In this document: positions 15,017-23,318 of the stretch, piece by piece | Layout: the number at the start of each line of letters is the position of its first letter | Position numbering within the stretch: the first letter of the stretch is position 1 | Assembly: GCA_002305725.1 (NCBI GenBank) | Contig: DBQM01000045.1 | Location: forward strand, 9,566 to 73,565 | Source of the DNA: Ruminococcus sp. UBA1394 | GTDB taxonomy: Bacteria > Bacillota > Clostridia > Oscillospirales > Ruminococcaceae | Direction of reading: 5' to 3' | DNA: 64,000 nt | Translations under genes and position numbers: made by a program | The notes under the pieces: model-generated | The model's database searches: none | What the model was told of the DNA's origin: nothing | Seen by the model: the letters and a program-made list of their open reading frames with translations, nothing else

Positions 15017-16911
15017 TGCCGGGACCGGGACATGGACCGAATACAAAACCTATGGCAAAGCCGAAAAATGTCGGTGCGGCTCTTAAAAGGATTTTCAGCT
15101 ATATGAGTGAATATAAGCTGAGACTTGTTGTGGTGGTAATTGCAATTATAATAAGTTCGTCAGCGTCTGTTATAGGCACATATATGCTCAAGCCACTTAT
15201 TGACAACTACATAGAACCATTTATCGGACAGGAAAATCCAGATATGACCGGACTTGTAAAAATGCTTGGAATCATGGCTGTCATATATCTGCTGGGTGCA
15301 TTTTCATCATGGGTATTCAACAGAATGATGATTACCGTTTCGACAAAAACGCTTTATAAGATTCGTGTTGATATGTTCAGAAAAATGGAATCGCTCCCGA
15401 TAAAGTATTTTGATACCCACACTCACGGCGAGATAATGAGCCGCTATACAAACGACTCGGACGCTGTAAGGGAAATGCTCACAAACAGCATTGCGCAGTT
15501 TATCTCCTCCGGAATTACTGTTATAAGCGTTTTCTGCTTTATGCTTTATCTTAGCTGGCAGCTGACTATTATTGTTGTTGCCATGCTTGCAGTCATTCTC
15601 TTTATAATAAAGAAGATAGGCGGAAGAAGCGGTAACTATTTCAAGGAACAGCAGAAAGCTGTGGGAGCAGTAAACGGCTATATTGAAGAAATGATTGAGG
15701 GACAGAAGGTTGTAAAGGTTTTCTGTCACGAAAACAAATCAAAAGAGGGCTTTGACGTTCTCAATGAAAACCTCAGAAAAGCATCCACAAACGCAAACAC
15801 ATACGCAAATATTCTTATGCCGATAATGAACAATCTTTCCTATATTCACTATGCGCTGACTGCCATTTCCGGCGGTGTACTTGCAGTTTTAGGATATATT
15901 TCATTCGGTACAGCCGCAACATTCCTCCAGTACACAAGACAGTTTGCACAGCCTATCACACAGATATCACAGCAGTTCAACTCTGTTCTGTCAGCACTTG
16001 CAGGTGCGGAGAGGATATTCAACCTTATCGATGAAGAACCTGAAGCAGATGAGGGTTATGTAACCCTTGTAAATGCTAAGAGAGATGAAAACGGCAGTCT
16101 GGCTGAAACTGATGAGAGGACAGGTCTCTGGGCATGGAAACATCCTCACCACGACGGTACAGTCACATTTACCGAGGTAAGAGGTAAGGTAACATTTGAT
16201 GATGTTGTGTTCGGCTATAACGAAAATAAGATAGTCCTTAACGGCATTACGCTCTACGCAAAGCCGGGACAGAAAATTGCTTTTGTCGGTTCAACGGGTG
16301 CAGGAAAAACCACAATTACCAATCTGATAAACCGTTTTTATGATGTGCCGGACGGCAAGATAAGATATGATGATATAAACATAAACAAAATCAAAAAGTC
16401 CGATTTAAGACGTTCGCAGTCGATAGTTTTACAGGACACTCATCTGTTTACAGGAACGATTGCCGACAATATCCGCTACGGAAACCTCGACGCAACTGAC
16501 AGCGAGGTAAAGGCGGCGGCAGAGCTTGCAAATGCCGATTCGTTCATAAAGCACCTGCCGGACGGATATGACACTGTTATTACCGGTGACGGCGGAAGTT
16601 TAAGCCAGGGACAGCGTCAGCTGCTGGCTATTGCAAGAGCGGCAGTTGCTGACCCGCCGGTGCTTATTCTTGACGAAGCGACAAGCTCGATTGATACCCG
16701 TACAGAATCGCTGATTGAAAAGGGTATGGACAGTCTTATGGAGGGCAGGACCGTATTTGTTATTGCCCACAGGCTTTCGACCGTCAGAAACTCCCACGCT
16801 ATCATGGTTATGGAAAACGGCAGAATTATTGAAAGAGGAAACCACAACGACCTTATTTCACAGCACGGAAGATACTATCAGCTTTATACAGGAATGTTTG
16901 AACTTAGTTAA
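15016..16911 (+). CDS. ABC exporter subunit 2 (heterodimer, canonical ATPase site)
   Basis: A 631-aa half-transporter: six membrane helices (about 35-335) and an ATPase domain with Walker A GSTGAGKTT, signature LSQGQRQ, Walker B LILDEATSSID with the catalytic Glu, and the H-loop VIAHRLST. Between the membrane part and the ATPase there is an insertion of about 45 residues (around NAKRDENGSLAETDERTG) that is common in the larger member of clostridial exporter pairs. It overlaps the previous stop codon by one base. No clear terminator follows. Confidence 0.9.
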   Translation: MPGPGHGPNTKPMAKPKNVGAALKRIFSYMSEYKLRLVVVVIAIIISSSASVIGTYMLKPLIDNYIEPFIGQENPDMTGLVKMLGIMAVIYLLGAFSSWVFNRMMITVSTKTLYKIRVDMFRKMESLPIKYFDTHTHGEIMSRYTNDSDAVREMLTNSIAQFISSGITVISVFCFMLYLSWQLTIIVVAMLAVILFIIKKIGGRSGNYFKEQQKAVGAVNGYIEEMIEGQKVVKVFCHENKSKEGFDVLNENLRKASTNANTYANILMPIMNNLSYIHYALTAISGGVLAVLGYISFGTAATFLQYTRQFAQPITQISQQFNSVLSALAGAERIFNLIDEEPEADEGYVTLVNAKRDENGSLAETDERTGLWAWKHPHHDGTVTFTEVRGKVTFDDVVFGYNENKIVLNGITLYAKPGQKIAFVGSTGAGKTTITNLINRFYDVPDGKIRYDDININKIKKSDLRRSQSIVLQDTHLFTGTIADNIRYGNLDATDSEVKAAAELANADSFIKHLPDGYDTVITGDGGSLSQGQRQLLAIARAAVADPPVLILDEATSSIDTRTESLIEKGMDSLMEGRTVFVIAHRLSTVRNSHAIMVMENGRIIERGNHNDLISQHGRYYQLYTGMFELS

Positions 16912-17106
16912 ATGTGTGCAAAATTCACATAAAAATGTTATTATGTTTGTTCATAACGCATATTGAACTGAAACGGAAAATTGTGTATCATTAAAGTATC
17001 TGATTTAGTACGAAACTTATGCCTGTTTTGCGGGTATACAGATAATCAGTCGAAAAAAGCGTGCCGTTCGCACAAAATTTAAACGGCAGATTGGAGATTT
17101 TTAACT
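16912..17106. other. intergenic region before the lipoprotein gene
   Basis: I see no gene or clear promoter in these 195 bases. A short stem (TGCCGTT with AACGGCA, about 17064-17088) lies just ahead of the ribosome site TTGGAG. Confidence 0.4.
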
Positions 17107-17853
17107 ATGAAAATTAAAAGAATTCTTGCTTGCCTTTGCGCATCAGTAATGATGGCTGTTTCATTCACAGCCTGCGGCGATTCAGAAAGCAGCAGCAAAT
17201 CTGATTCATCATCATCAGAGTCAGCAGTTGAAACAGAGGCTCCTACAGAAGCAGCTACAGAGGCGGAAGCAGCTGAAAGCTCAGCAGCTGAAAATGCAGC
17301 AGCAAACAATGCAAATGAGCAGGTAAACGCTATCGTTGTTGAGGACAGCGTTGTTGCTGAAGACGGCGACGCATATCTTGCTTTCGCTGACGGCAGATAC
17401 GTTGGCTACTACTGGGGCACAGACGCTGATACACTGACATACGCTGCAACAAATGCAACAATCAACGGCAACGGTCAGTACACAGTTGCTCTTGACGCTT
17501 CAACAAACGGCTACAACCAGACAACAGGCTACGCTGATATGCAGGGTCTGACATTCGCAGCTGTTATCGTTAAGAATGGTACAACACTTTATCCGAACAT
17601 GGTTATCACAATCGACAGCATCAAGCTTGACGGTACAGAAGTTGAAATGACAAAGAAGCCTTACACATCATCAGATGACGGCAAGGAAATGAGATCAAAC
17701 ATTTACAATGGCTATGTTGACGCATCAAATGTTCCTGATGACGCAAGAACAGCTGACGGTGATCTGACAAACTGCTCACCACAGGTTGTTGATACTGCAT
17801 CATTCGGTACTTACCAGAAGATCGAAGTTACATTCACAGTTTCTGGTCTTTAA
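17107..17853 (+). CDS. Secreted lipoprotein of unknown function
   Basis: A 248-aa protein with a lipoprotein signal (SVMMAVSFTACG; lipobox Cys at about residue 22). A Ser/Glu/Ala-rich linker (about 25-75) is followed by a compact beta-rich domain (about 80-248) with YVGYYWGTDADTLTYA, NGNGQYTVALDAS and a C-terminal TYQKIEVTFTVSGL. This pattern resembles carbohydrate-binding-like beta sandwiches in secreted ruminococcal proteins, but I cannot name the family. It is probably anchored to the outer face of the membrane. It is a single gene with its own terminator. Confidence 0.8.
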   Translation: MKIKRILACLCASVMMAVSFTACGDSESSSKSDSSSSESAVETEAPTEAATEAEAAESSAAENAAANNANEQVNAIVVEDSVVAEDGDAYLAFADGRYVGYYWGTDADTLTYAATNATINGNGQYTVALDASTNGYNQTTGYADMQGLTFAAVIVKNGTTLYPNMVITIDSIKLDGTEVEMTKKPYTSSDDGKEMRSNIYNGYVDASNVPDDARTADGDLTNCSPQVVDTASFGTYQKIEVTFTVSGL

Positions 17854-17875
17854 TTTCTGAGATTTATACATTAAA

Positions 17876-17910
17876 AACCGGTATGGCGGAAGCTGTACCG
17901 GTTATTTTTA
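17876..17910 (+). terminator. intrinsic terminator after the lipoprotein gene
   Basis: Arms AACCGGTA and TACCGGTT enclose a 12-nt loop, followed by ATTTTTAT. Confidence 0.85.
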
Positions 17911-17999
17911 TAACACCCGGGATTTTTTTAATCACAGTTCTTAATCTGTATGTGGTCACATATAAATAAATGTAAATAAAAATTAAGGAGAATTACAAA

Positions 18000-18284
18000 A
18001 TGAACAGTGAAGAAAAAAATTCCAGACCGCTGCACAATGTTATAATGGAGGGAAGAAAAAACCTTACCATTTCCGGAGTTACAGATGTTGACAGCTTTGA
18101 CGAACGCTGTATAGTCCTCTACACGCAGATGGGAGAGCTTGTTATAAAGGGTCGTGAGCTGCATATTAATTCCATGAGCGTTGAAACCGGGGATATGACT
18201 ATTGACGGGGATATCTGGGCTCTGAACTACGGTGACAAGGACAAAAAAGGCTCTCCCACATTTTTAGGAAAGCTTTTCAGATAA
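18000..18284 (+). CDS. yabP: Sporulation protein YabP
   Basis: A 94-aa protein matching YabP/YqfC-type spore proteins: LHNVIMEGRKNLTISGVTDVDSFDE followed by VLYTQMGELVIKGRELHI and a short C-terminal GDI-ALNYG. YabP is a mother-cell protein needed for normal sporulation. AAGGAG lies 8 nt upstream. It heads the conserved order yabP-yabQ-divIC-yabR known from Bacillus. Confidence 0.92.
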   Translation: MNSEEKNSRPLHNVIMEGRKNLTISGVTDVDSFDERCIVLYTQMGELVIKGRELHINSMSVETGDMTIDGDIWALNYGDKDKKGSPTFLGKLFR

Positions 18285-18303
18285 ATTATAAGAGGTTTTA
18301 CAT

Positions 18304-18858
18304 ATGGAAGGTCTTGAAAGCTTTTTTACGGCGTCACAGCAGCTCAGACTGTTTGCGCTGTCCTGCGCATTCGGAGTACCGATAGGCATAATATACGATA
18401 TTTTCAGAGCGCTGAGAATCATTTTCCCTCACGGAAAACTGCTTGTAGCTTTAGAAGATATAATTTTCTTTGTCCTTTACGGAGTATTCCTTATGTGCTT
18501 TACCATTACTGCTGCAAGGAGCGAATTCAGAGTATATTTCTGCGCAGGAAATCTGCTTGGATTTCTGATATATTTCTGCACAGTCGGAAACGCAGTTGTA
18601 TCAATAATAAAACGGATAGTTATGTTTATAAAAAAAGGATTGTATTTTATTTTCAGACCTGTAAATCAAAAGATTGTACTTATATATAAAAAATGCAGGG
18701 CTTTTTTTGTTGGAACTCTCCAAAAACCAAAAATCAGTAAAAAAAATTCTGAAACCCCCTTGATTGTAGGGAGTGATTTGTTGTATAATAATAAGGTACA
18801 TAAAAAGAGCAAAAGAAAGAAAGTGAAAAAAATTGAGAAGAAAGCCGGGAAAACCTAA
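18304..18858 (+). CDS. yabQ: Spore cortex biosynthesis protein YabQ
   Basis: A 184-aa membrane protein with three or four hydrophobic segments in its first 110 residues (LFALSCAFGVPIGIIYDIFRALR, DIIFFVLYGVFLMCF, NLLGFLIYFCTVG) and a Lys-rich cytoplasmic tail. The FGVPIGIIYDIFRALR pattern is typical of YabQ, which is needed for spore cortex formation. It overlaps the next reading frame by 26 nt. Confidence 0.9.
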   Translation: MEGLESFFTASQQLRLFALSCAFGVPIGIIYDIFRALRIIFPHGKLLVALEDIIFFVLYGVFLMCFTITAARSEFRVYFCAGNLLGFLIYFCTVGNAVVSIIKRIVMFIKKGLYFIFRPVNQKIVLIYKKCRAFFVGTLQKPKISKKNSETPLIVGSDLLYNNKVHKKSKRKKVKKIEKKAGKT

Positions 18859-19138
18859 ACGCAAAGGTTTGTTCAGCCTTATAACCAAATTTACAGCAAT
18901 TACAGCAGTAATAGCCTGTTTTGTTTCTATTATTATAACTAAGTCAAACCATTCGGAAATGCAGAAGGAGCTTGATTCAATCAATAAAAAGGCTGAGGAA
19001 ATTGAAGCTGAAAATGTTGAACTGCAAAGAATCCTTGAAGATGATGATATGGATGCTTATATGGAAAAACTTGCTATTGAAAAAATGAATTATGCATATC
19101 CTGATGAACGCAGATATTATGACAAATCAAGGAACTGA
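18833..19138 (+). CDS. divIC: Septum formation initiator (FtsB/DivIC-like)
   Basis: A 101-aa protein with a basic N-terminus (MRRKPGKPKRKG), one membrane helix (ITKFTAITAVIACFVSIII) and an extracytoplasmic coiled coil (EMQKELDSINKKAEEIEAEN), followed by DDMDAYMEKLAIEKMNYAYPDE. This is the layout of FtsB/DivIC divisome proteins, which work with FtsL and FtsQ/DivIB. The start is a TTG inside the end of yabQ, with only a weak purine-rich site ahead, which suggests translational coupling. Its position between yabQ and yabR supports divIC. Confidence 0.85.
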   Translation: MRRKPGKPKRKGLFSLITKFTAITAVIACFVSIIITKSNHSEMQKELDSINKKAEEIEAENVELQRILEDDDMDAYMEKLAIEKMNYAYPDERRYYDKSRN

Positions 19139-19178
19139 TGTCCGAAATATTATCATTAATAGGGGGATTTTATAAACC

Positions 19179-19607
19179 ATGCAGCTTGAAATCGGAAAAA
19201 TATATGACGGAAAAGTAAAGGGAATTGCGCAGTACGGCGCATTTGTTGAAATTGATGGTGCCGGAACAGGAATGGTACATATTTCCGAAATTGCCAACAC
19301 CTTTGTAAAAGACGTCAAGGACTATCTTACAGAAAATCAGATGGTTAAGGTAAAGGTGCTTTCCATAAGCGAGGACGGAAAAATCGGTCTGTCCATAAAG
19401 AAGGCAAACGAGAATACTGAGGAACAGCTTAAACCGGCAAAGCGTCCGGAGCGCAAGCCTAACATCTGGGAGCCTAAGAAAAAGCCGCCGGTATCTGAAC
19501 TGGGCTTTGAGGAAATGCTTACACGCTTTAAGCAGAACAGTGAGGAAAAAATCTGTGCATTAAAGCGCAACACCGAAAGAAAAAACGGTTCAAGAAGAGG
19601 TAAATAA
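19179..19607 (+). CDS. yabR: S1 RNA-binding domain protein YabR
   Basis: A 142-aa protein. Residues 1-70 form an S1/OB-fold domain (EIGKIYDGKVKGIAQYGAFV, TGMVHISEIA, VKVLSISEDGKIGLSIKKA). The remainder is a basic, Pro/Lys-rich tail with LGFEEMLTRFKQNSEEKICALKRN. YabR-type proteins bind RNA and lie next to divIC in many Firmicutes. It is the last gene of this cluster, ahead of a strong terminator. Confidence 0.9.
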   Translation: MQLEIGKIYDGKVKGIAQYGAFVEIDGAGTGMVHISEIANTFVKDVKDYLTENQMVKVKVLSISEDGKIGLSIKKANENTEEQLKPAKRPERKPNIWEPKKKPPVSELGFEEMLTRFKQNSEEKICALKRNTERKNGSRRGK

Positions 19608-19615
19608 CAGCTTTT

Positions 19616-19650
19616 AAGCCGGACTGAATTAAACAGTCCGGCTTGTTTTT
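19616..19650. terminator. intrinsic terminator after yabR
   Basis: Arms AAGCCGGACTG and CAGTCCGGCTT with a 7-nt loop, then GTTTTTT. The convergent gene ends 5 nt beyond, so it may also serve that gene. Confidence 0.9.
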
Positions 19651-19654
19651 TGTA

Positions 19655-20347
19655 TCATATCGGTTCTATTGCGGTTATGTTTCCGCTCAGGTCTTCATAA
19701 TATCCGGCGTTTCCGCTTGAAAGCATGGAACTGTCTGAACAGTCGCCGTCGATTATAAATTCCACAACGTTTCCGGAATTTTCGCCTCTCGGAACGTAGC
19801 AGTGAGTGGAATCAGTATGCGCATCAGCTTTGACGTCCGAAACAATTGCTGTAAAGGAATATCCGCTGTCAAGGTAAACTGCAAACCGCTCTCCGCAGCC
19901 TCCGGTAAAGCCTGTACCAAGGGCAACGCAGTAATCGTCGCCTATTCTGCGGAAACCTCTGGAATCTGTGTAAGCCTGCTGCTGCATATCATACTGGACT
20001 GATGATGTGTCGGTAATGCATCTGTAGTCCATGTAAGCCTTGAATGAGGAGTCAAAACCCTCAGAAAATACATCGCTGACCTCGGGTTCACAAACTTCCT
20101 CATATTCTTCTTCAGCTTCACTTTCCTCAGCACATTCAGCCGGTTCAGTTTCGCATTCTTCCTCATCTTCGGTTTCAGTTTCGTTTTCCTTTTCCTCCGC
20201 AGTATCAGCTGTCAGATCATATTCATCAAATTCCACAGCTGACGTATTATGAACAGGACGTTCCTCCGGAATCTGCTGAGGGAGATTGCTGAAAGCCAGT
20301 GCGGCGGAAGAAATAATTCCCACCAGTAAATTATATTGAAGTAAAAT
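19655..20347 (-). CDS. Unknown secreted acidic protein, apparent ATT start
   Basis: I do not recognise the family. With an ATT start at 20347 the protein begins with a clear signal-like helix (LLQYNLLVGIISSAALAFS), followed by a very acidic Glu-rich linker (about residues 30-95). A compact C-terminal domain of about 120 residues follows, with GDDYCVALGTGFTGGCGERF, YSFTAIVSDVKADAHTD and GNVVEFIID. The ATT is preferred because GGAGG lies exactly 8 nt upstream. The ATG at 20404 has no ribosome site and would place 19 polar residues before the hydrophobic helix. It is monocistronic and convergent with yabR. Confidence 0.7.
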   Translation of the reverse strand: MLLQYNLLVGIISSAALAFSNLPQQIPEERPVHNTSAVEFDEYDLTADTAEEKENETETEDEEECETEPAECAEESEAEEEYEEVCEPEVSDVFSEGFDSSFKAYMDYRCITDTSSVQYDMQQQAYTDSRGFRRIGDDYCVALGTGFTGGCGERFAVYLDSGYSFTAIVSDVKADAHTDSTHCYVPRGENSGNVVEFIIDGDCSDSSMLSSGNAGYYEDLSGNITAIEPI

Positions 20348-20485
20348 AGATATCGCCTCCGTTGATTTTTTGGAATCAATAGCTTGCCCGTTTAAAACAG
20401 GCATATTTCTATTTTACTCAGCTTACTGGAAAAATATTCAAATACGGGAAATAATCTGAAATAATACAGCCGAGTATTTAATGCT

Positions 20486-20553
20486 GTAGGGGACGGCGCC
20501 TACGACGTCCCGATTTCAGAAATTTGCGGTCTGTCGAGGGCGCCAGCCTTACA
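20486..20553. repeat. Palindromic GTAGGGGACGGCGCC repeat, family B copy 1
   Basis: GTAGGGGACGGCGCC and a CGACGTCCCG tail are followed, after about 15 nt, by a partly degraded inverted copy (GTCGAGGGCGCC, then CCTTAC). The better-preserved second copy is at 53570-53655. Confidence 0.8.
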
Positions 20554-20602
20554 AAAAACTCAATAATAAATGATTTTAATGCCGGACAAAAAAGGTTAAT
20601 TA

Positions 20603-20631
20603 TTGCAAATGTCCTCACAATATGCTATAAT
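20603..20631 (+). promoter_or_regulatory. promoter upstream of the ABC-F gene
   Basis: TTGCAA (20603-20608) and TATAAT (20626-20631) are 17 nt apart. The predicted leader to the ATG at 20776 is about 138 nt. Confidence 0.6.
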
Positions 20632-20651
20632 AAATGCAAGCATTTATTATA
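20626..20651. promoter_or_regulatory. perfect dyad overlapping -10 and start site of the ABC-F promoter
   Basis: TATAATAAATGC, two bases, then GCATTTATTATA: perfect 12-bp arms. The left arm contains the -10 element, so a bound protein would block the promoter; it could also be an RNA hairpin at the 5' end. Confidence 0.6.
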
Positions 20652-20775
20652 TTTTATTTTAATGTCCTTGCAGATACGCAAATTAAAAATCTGCTCCCTG
20701 CATATCGGACAATTATAGCATAATCTAAAGAATATGCTATAATAAATTCACATAATTACGAACGGAGAAATAAGA

Positions 20776-22710
20776 ATGCTTGCAAATCTTATCAATATAA
20801 ATAAATTCTATAACGGAAAACAGATACTCAAAAATGTCAGCCTTACAATAGATGAAAAGGACAGGATCGGTCTTATCGGCGTAAACGGCTGCGGCAAGAC
20901 CACACTTCTGCGTATCCTCACCGGAAAGGAGCTTCCCGACCGTTCAACCGAAAAGGACGGCATTGTTTCCTTTGCGTCAAAGGCGTCGGTGGGATATCTG
21001 GAGCAGATGGCTGGTCTTGATAGGGACAGCACTGTAATCGACGAAATGAAAAGCGTTTTCAAAAAGCTTGACGCAACCCTTGAACGCATGAAACAGCTTG
21101 AACAGCAGATGAAAAATGATGCGGACGTTTCCGAGGAGGTTTCGGAGGAGTATTCAAGACTGGCGGCTTACTATGAGGCGAATGACGGCTACACAACTGA
21201 CGTTAAAATAAAGACAGTCTTAAACGGTATGGGCTTTACGGAAAAGGAGTATGACCGTACTATACACGGTTTCAGCGGCGGTGAGAAAACACGTCTTGCC
21301 ATTGCAAAGCTGCTGCTTGAAGAACCCAATCTGCTTATTCTGGACGAGCCGACAAACCACCTCGACTTCAAAACAATCCTCTGGCTTGAAGATTATCTGA
21401 AAGATTACAAGGGTGCTTTGCTTATCGTTTCCCACGACCGCTATTTCCTTGACAGGATAGTAACTTCGGTATGCGAGATAGAAAGGGGTACGCTGACACG
21501 TTACAAGGGTAACTATACTGCCTTTACCCGTCTTAAAAAGGAGTCTGTGAACCGTCAGCAGAAAGAGTATGAGGCACAGCAGAAAGAAATCGCCAAAATG
21601 GAGGATTATATTGCACGGAACAAGGTAAGGGCGTCTACTGCCAACAGCGCAAAAAGCCGTGAAAAAGCTCTTGAAAGAATGGAAATTATTGAAAAGCCGG
21701 TTTCTGTAAGCAATAATGCAAATATTCATTTTGAATATACTGTAACACCGCCCTTTGATATCCTCAGTGTTAAGGATATTGATATAACAGTGGGAAGCGG
21801 TGCTGGAAAAAAGACTCTTGCCGAGCATATCAGTTTTGAAGTGAAAAGGGGAGAAAAGCTGGGTATTATCGGCGATAACGGCATCGGAAAATCCACTCTG
21901 CTCAAAATTATACAGGGTATGCTGCCCCATTCGGGAAAAATCCGCTGGGCGTCAAATGTCAGAATTTCCTATTTTGAACAGGAGAGTGCAAACCTTGACC
22001 CCTTTAACACGGTAATAGACGAGCTTCACCGTCATTATCCTATCCTGACTGACCTTGACATACGCTCACTTCTTGGCAGCGTTGGCATAACAGGTGAGAA
22101 CGTTTTCAAGGAAACGGGAGTTATAAGCGGCGGCGAGAGGGCAAAAGTGTGCTTTGCGCTTATGATGCTTGAAAAGGGAAATGTACTCATTCTGGACGAG
22201 CCGACAAACCATCTTGACCTTGATGCAAAAGAGGCTATCGAGCAGGCGCTGGACGAGTTTGACGGAACGGTCATATTCGTTTCCCATGACAGGTATCTGC
22301 TCAATAAAATTGCCGGCAGACTGCTTGAAATCAGAACTGACGGCACAGAGATATATGAGGGCGGTTTTGATTATTACCTTGAAGTCAACAGAAAACGCCG
22401 TATGGAAGAACAGCTGAGAATTGATGCCGAAAAGGCACAGAAAGCGGCGGAGGCTGCGGCGGAAAAGAGTGTGAAAGCCTATAAATCCAAGGAGCAGAGA
22501 ACTCTTGAGGCTAAAAGGAGAAACCGTATCAGAGAACTGGAAAATGCCATTGAGGACATACAGCAGCAGCTTGATGTTCTGCAGGAGGAAATAACCAGAG
22601 AGGAAGTTTATTCTGATTTTGAACTTATGAACAGCAAGTGCAGTCTTATTGATGAACTGAAACAGAAATCAGACGAGATGTTTGATGAGATTGTTGAATT
22701 GAGTGATTAA
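20776..22710 (+). CDS. ABC-F family ATPase (ribosome-associated)
   Basis: A 644-aa soluble protein with two ATPase domains and no membrane segments. Domain 1 has Walker A GVNGCGKTT, signature FSGGEKTR and Walker B LLILDEPTNHLD; domain 2 has GDNGIGKST, ISGGERAK and VLILDEPTNHLD. The interdomain linker (about 245-310) is the helical P-site tRNA interaction motif region, and the C-terminus is a coiled coil (about 575-640). These proteins act on the ribosome in translation quality control or antibiotic protection. It resembles the YdiF/Uup branch; a precise role cannot be assigned. Confidence 0.9.
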   Translation: MLANLININKFYNGKQILKNVSLTIDEKDRIGLIGVNGCGKTTLLRILTGKELPDRSTEKDGIVSFASKASVGYLEQMAGLDRDSTVIDEMKSVFKKLDATLERMKQLEQQMKNDADVSEEVSEEYSRLAAYYEANDGYTTDVKIKTVLNGMGFTEKEYDRTIHGFSGGEKTRLAIAKLLLEEPNLLILDEPTNHLDFKTILWLEDYLKDYKGALLIVSHDRYFLDRIVTSVCEIERGTLTRYKGNYTAFTRLKKESVNRQQKEYEAQQKEIAKMEDYIARNKVRASTANSAKSREKALERMEIIEKPVSVSNNANIHFEYTVTPPFDILSVKDIDITVGSGAGKKTLAEHISFEVKRGEKLGIIGDNGIGKSTLLKIIQGMLPHSGKIRWASNVRISYFEQESANLDPFNTVIDELHRHYPILTDLDIRSLLGSVGITGENVFKETGVISGGERAKVCFALMMLEKGNVLILDEPTNHLDLDAKEAIEQALDEFDGTVIFVSHDRYLLNKIAGRLLEIRTDGTEIYEGGFDYYLEVNRKRRMEEQLRIDAEKAQKAAEAAAEKSVKAYKSKEQRTLEAKRRNRIRELENAIEDIQQQLDVLQEEITREEVYSDFELMNSKCSLIDELKQKSDEMFDEIVELSD

Positions 22711-22713
22711 AAA

Positions 22714-22744
22714 TCGCCGGTCTTCTGACCGGCGAACTTTTTAT
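22714..22744. terminator. bidirectional terminator between ABC-F gene and thiE/tenI
   Basis: Arms TCGCCGGTC and GACCGGCGA with a 4-nt loop, flanked by A and T runs. The convergent gene stops inside it. Confidence 0.85.
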
Positions 22745-23316
22745 TTATACAGTTTTACTCTCTCATCGGGTTTGCCACACGTCATAAACTCTGACATCAG
22801 ACAAACACCCTTTGCACCGTTTTCGAGGGGTTCACGGAAATTTTGTTCACATATTCCGCCGATTGCAAAAACAGGTATTTTAACCGAACCGACAACCTTC
22901 CTAAGAAAATCAATTCCTCTGGGCAGTATGCCTTTTTTGCAGTCGGTGGCGTAAATGTGTCCGGCAATGAGATAATCTGCGCCAAGATTCTGCGCCTCTT
23001 TCGCCTCGTCAGCAGAGTGTACCGATACACCCACACGCTTTATCCCCTCCGGTCTGCCGTTTCCCCTCAAATCGTGTATCGTGAGGTGAACGTTTTCAAC
23101 TCCAAGCTTTGCGGCGATTCCGGGGCGGTTAAGGGAAAGGATGTTCTTATATTCATCGTTTCCGGATATTATCTTTCCGGCAAGCTTTTCATATTCGCCG
23201 TCGGATAAATCCTTTTCACGAAGTATCACTAAAAAAGGTTCTGCGGAAAGAATCTTCTGCACACGCTCTGCAAAGCAGTCATTGCAGAGCTTTCTGTTTG
23301 TAACGGCTATAACCAT
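22741..23316 (-). CDS. Thiamine phosphate synthase / TenI family protein
   Basis: A 191-aa beta-alpha barrel of the ThiE/TenI superfamily: LVILREKDLSDGEY, VHLTIHDLR, GVSVHSADEAKEAQNLGADYLIAGHIYATDCKKG and VFAIGGI. ThiE joins the thiazole and pyrimidine phosphates; TenI aromatises the thiazole made by ThiG. GHIYATDCKKG, with RGIDFLRKV behind, resembles the TenI-like branch, and its place at the end of the thiazole operon fits either. No pyrimidine-branch gene (thiC, thiD) is in the window. It follows thiH by 2 nt. Confidence 0.85.
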   Translation of the reverse strand: MVIAVTNRKLCNDCFAERVQKILSAEPFLVILREKDLSDGEYEKLAGKIISGNDEYKNILSLNRPGIAAKLGVENVHLTIHDLRGNGRPEGIKRVGVSVHSADEAKEAQNLGADYLIAGHIYATDCKKGILPRGIDFLRKVVGSVKIPVFAIGGICEQNFREPLENGAKGVCLMSEFMTCGKPDERVKLYK

Positions 23317-23318
23317 GC

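Larger units (their letters stand above)
20405..20775. other. intergenic region with repeat, promoter and operator-like dyad
   Basis: These 371 bases hold a family B palindromic repeat (20486-20553), a promoter with an overlapping dyad (20603-20651) and a second -10-like copy (TATGCTATAAT, about 20732) near the ABC-F gene. I see no coding potential. Confidence 0.7.

Noticed and set aside
18495..18689. 64-aa frame inside yabQ
   Set aside because: Out-of-frame shadow in a well-recognised gene, with no ribosome site.
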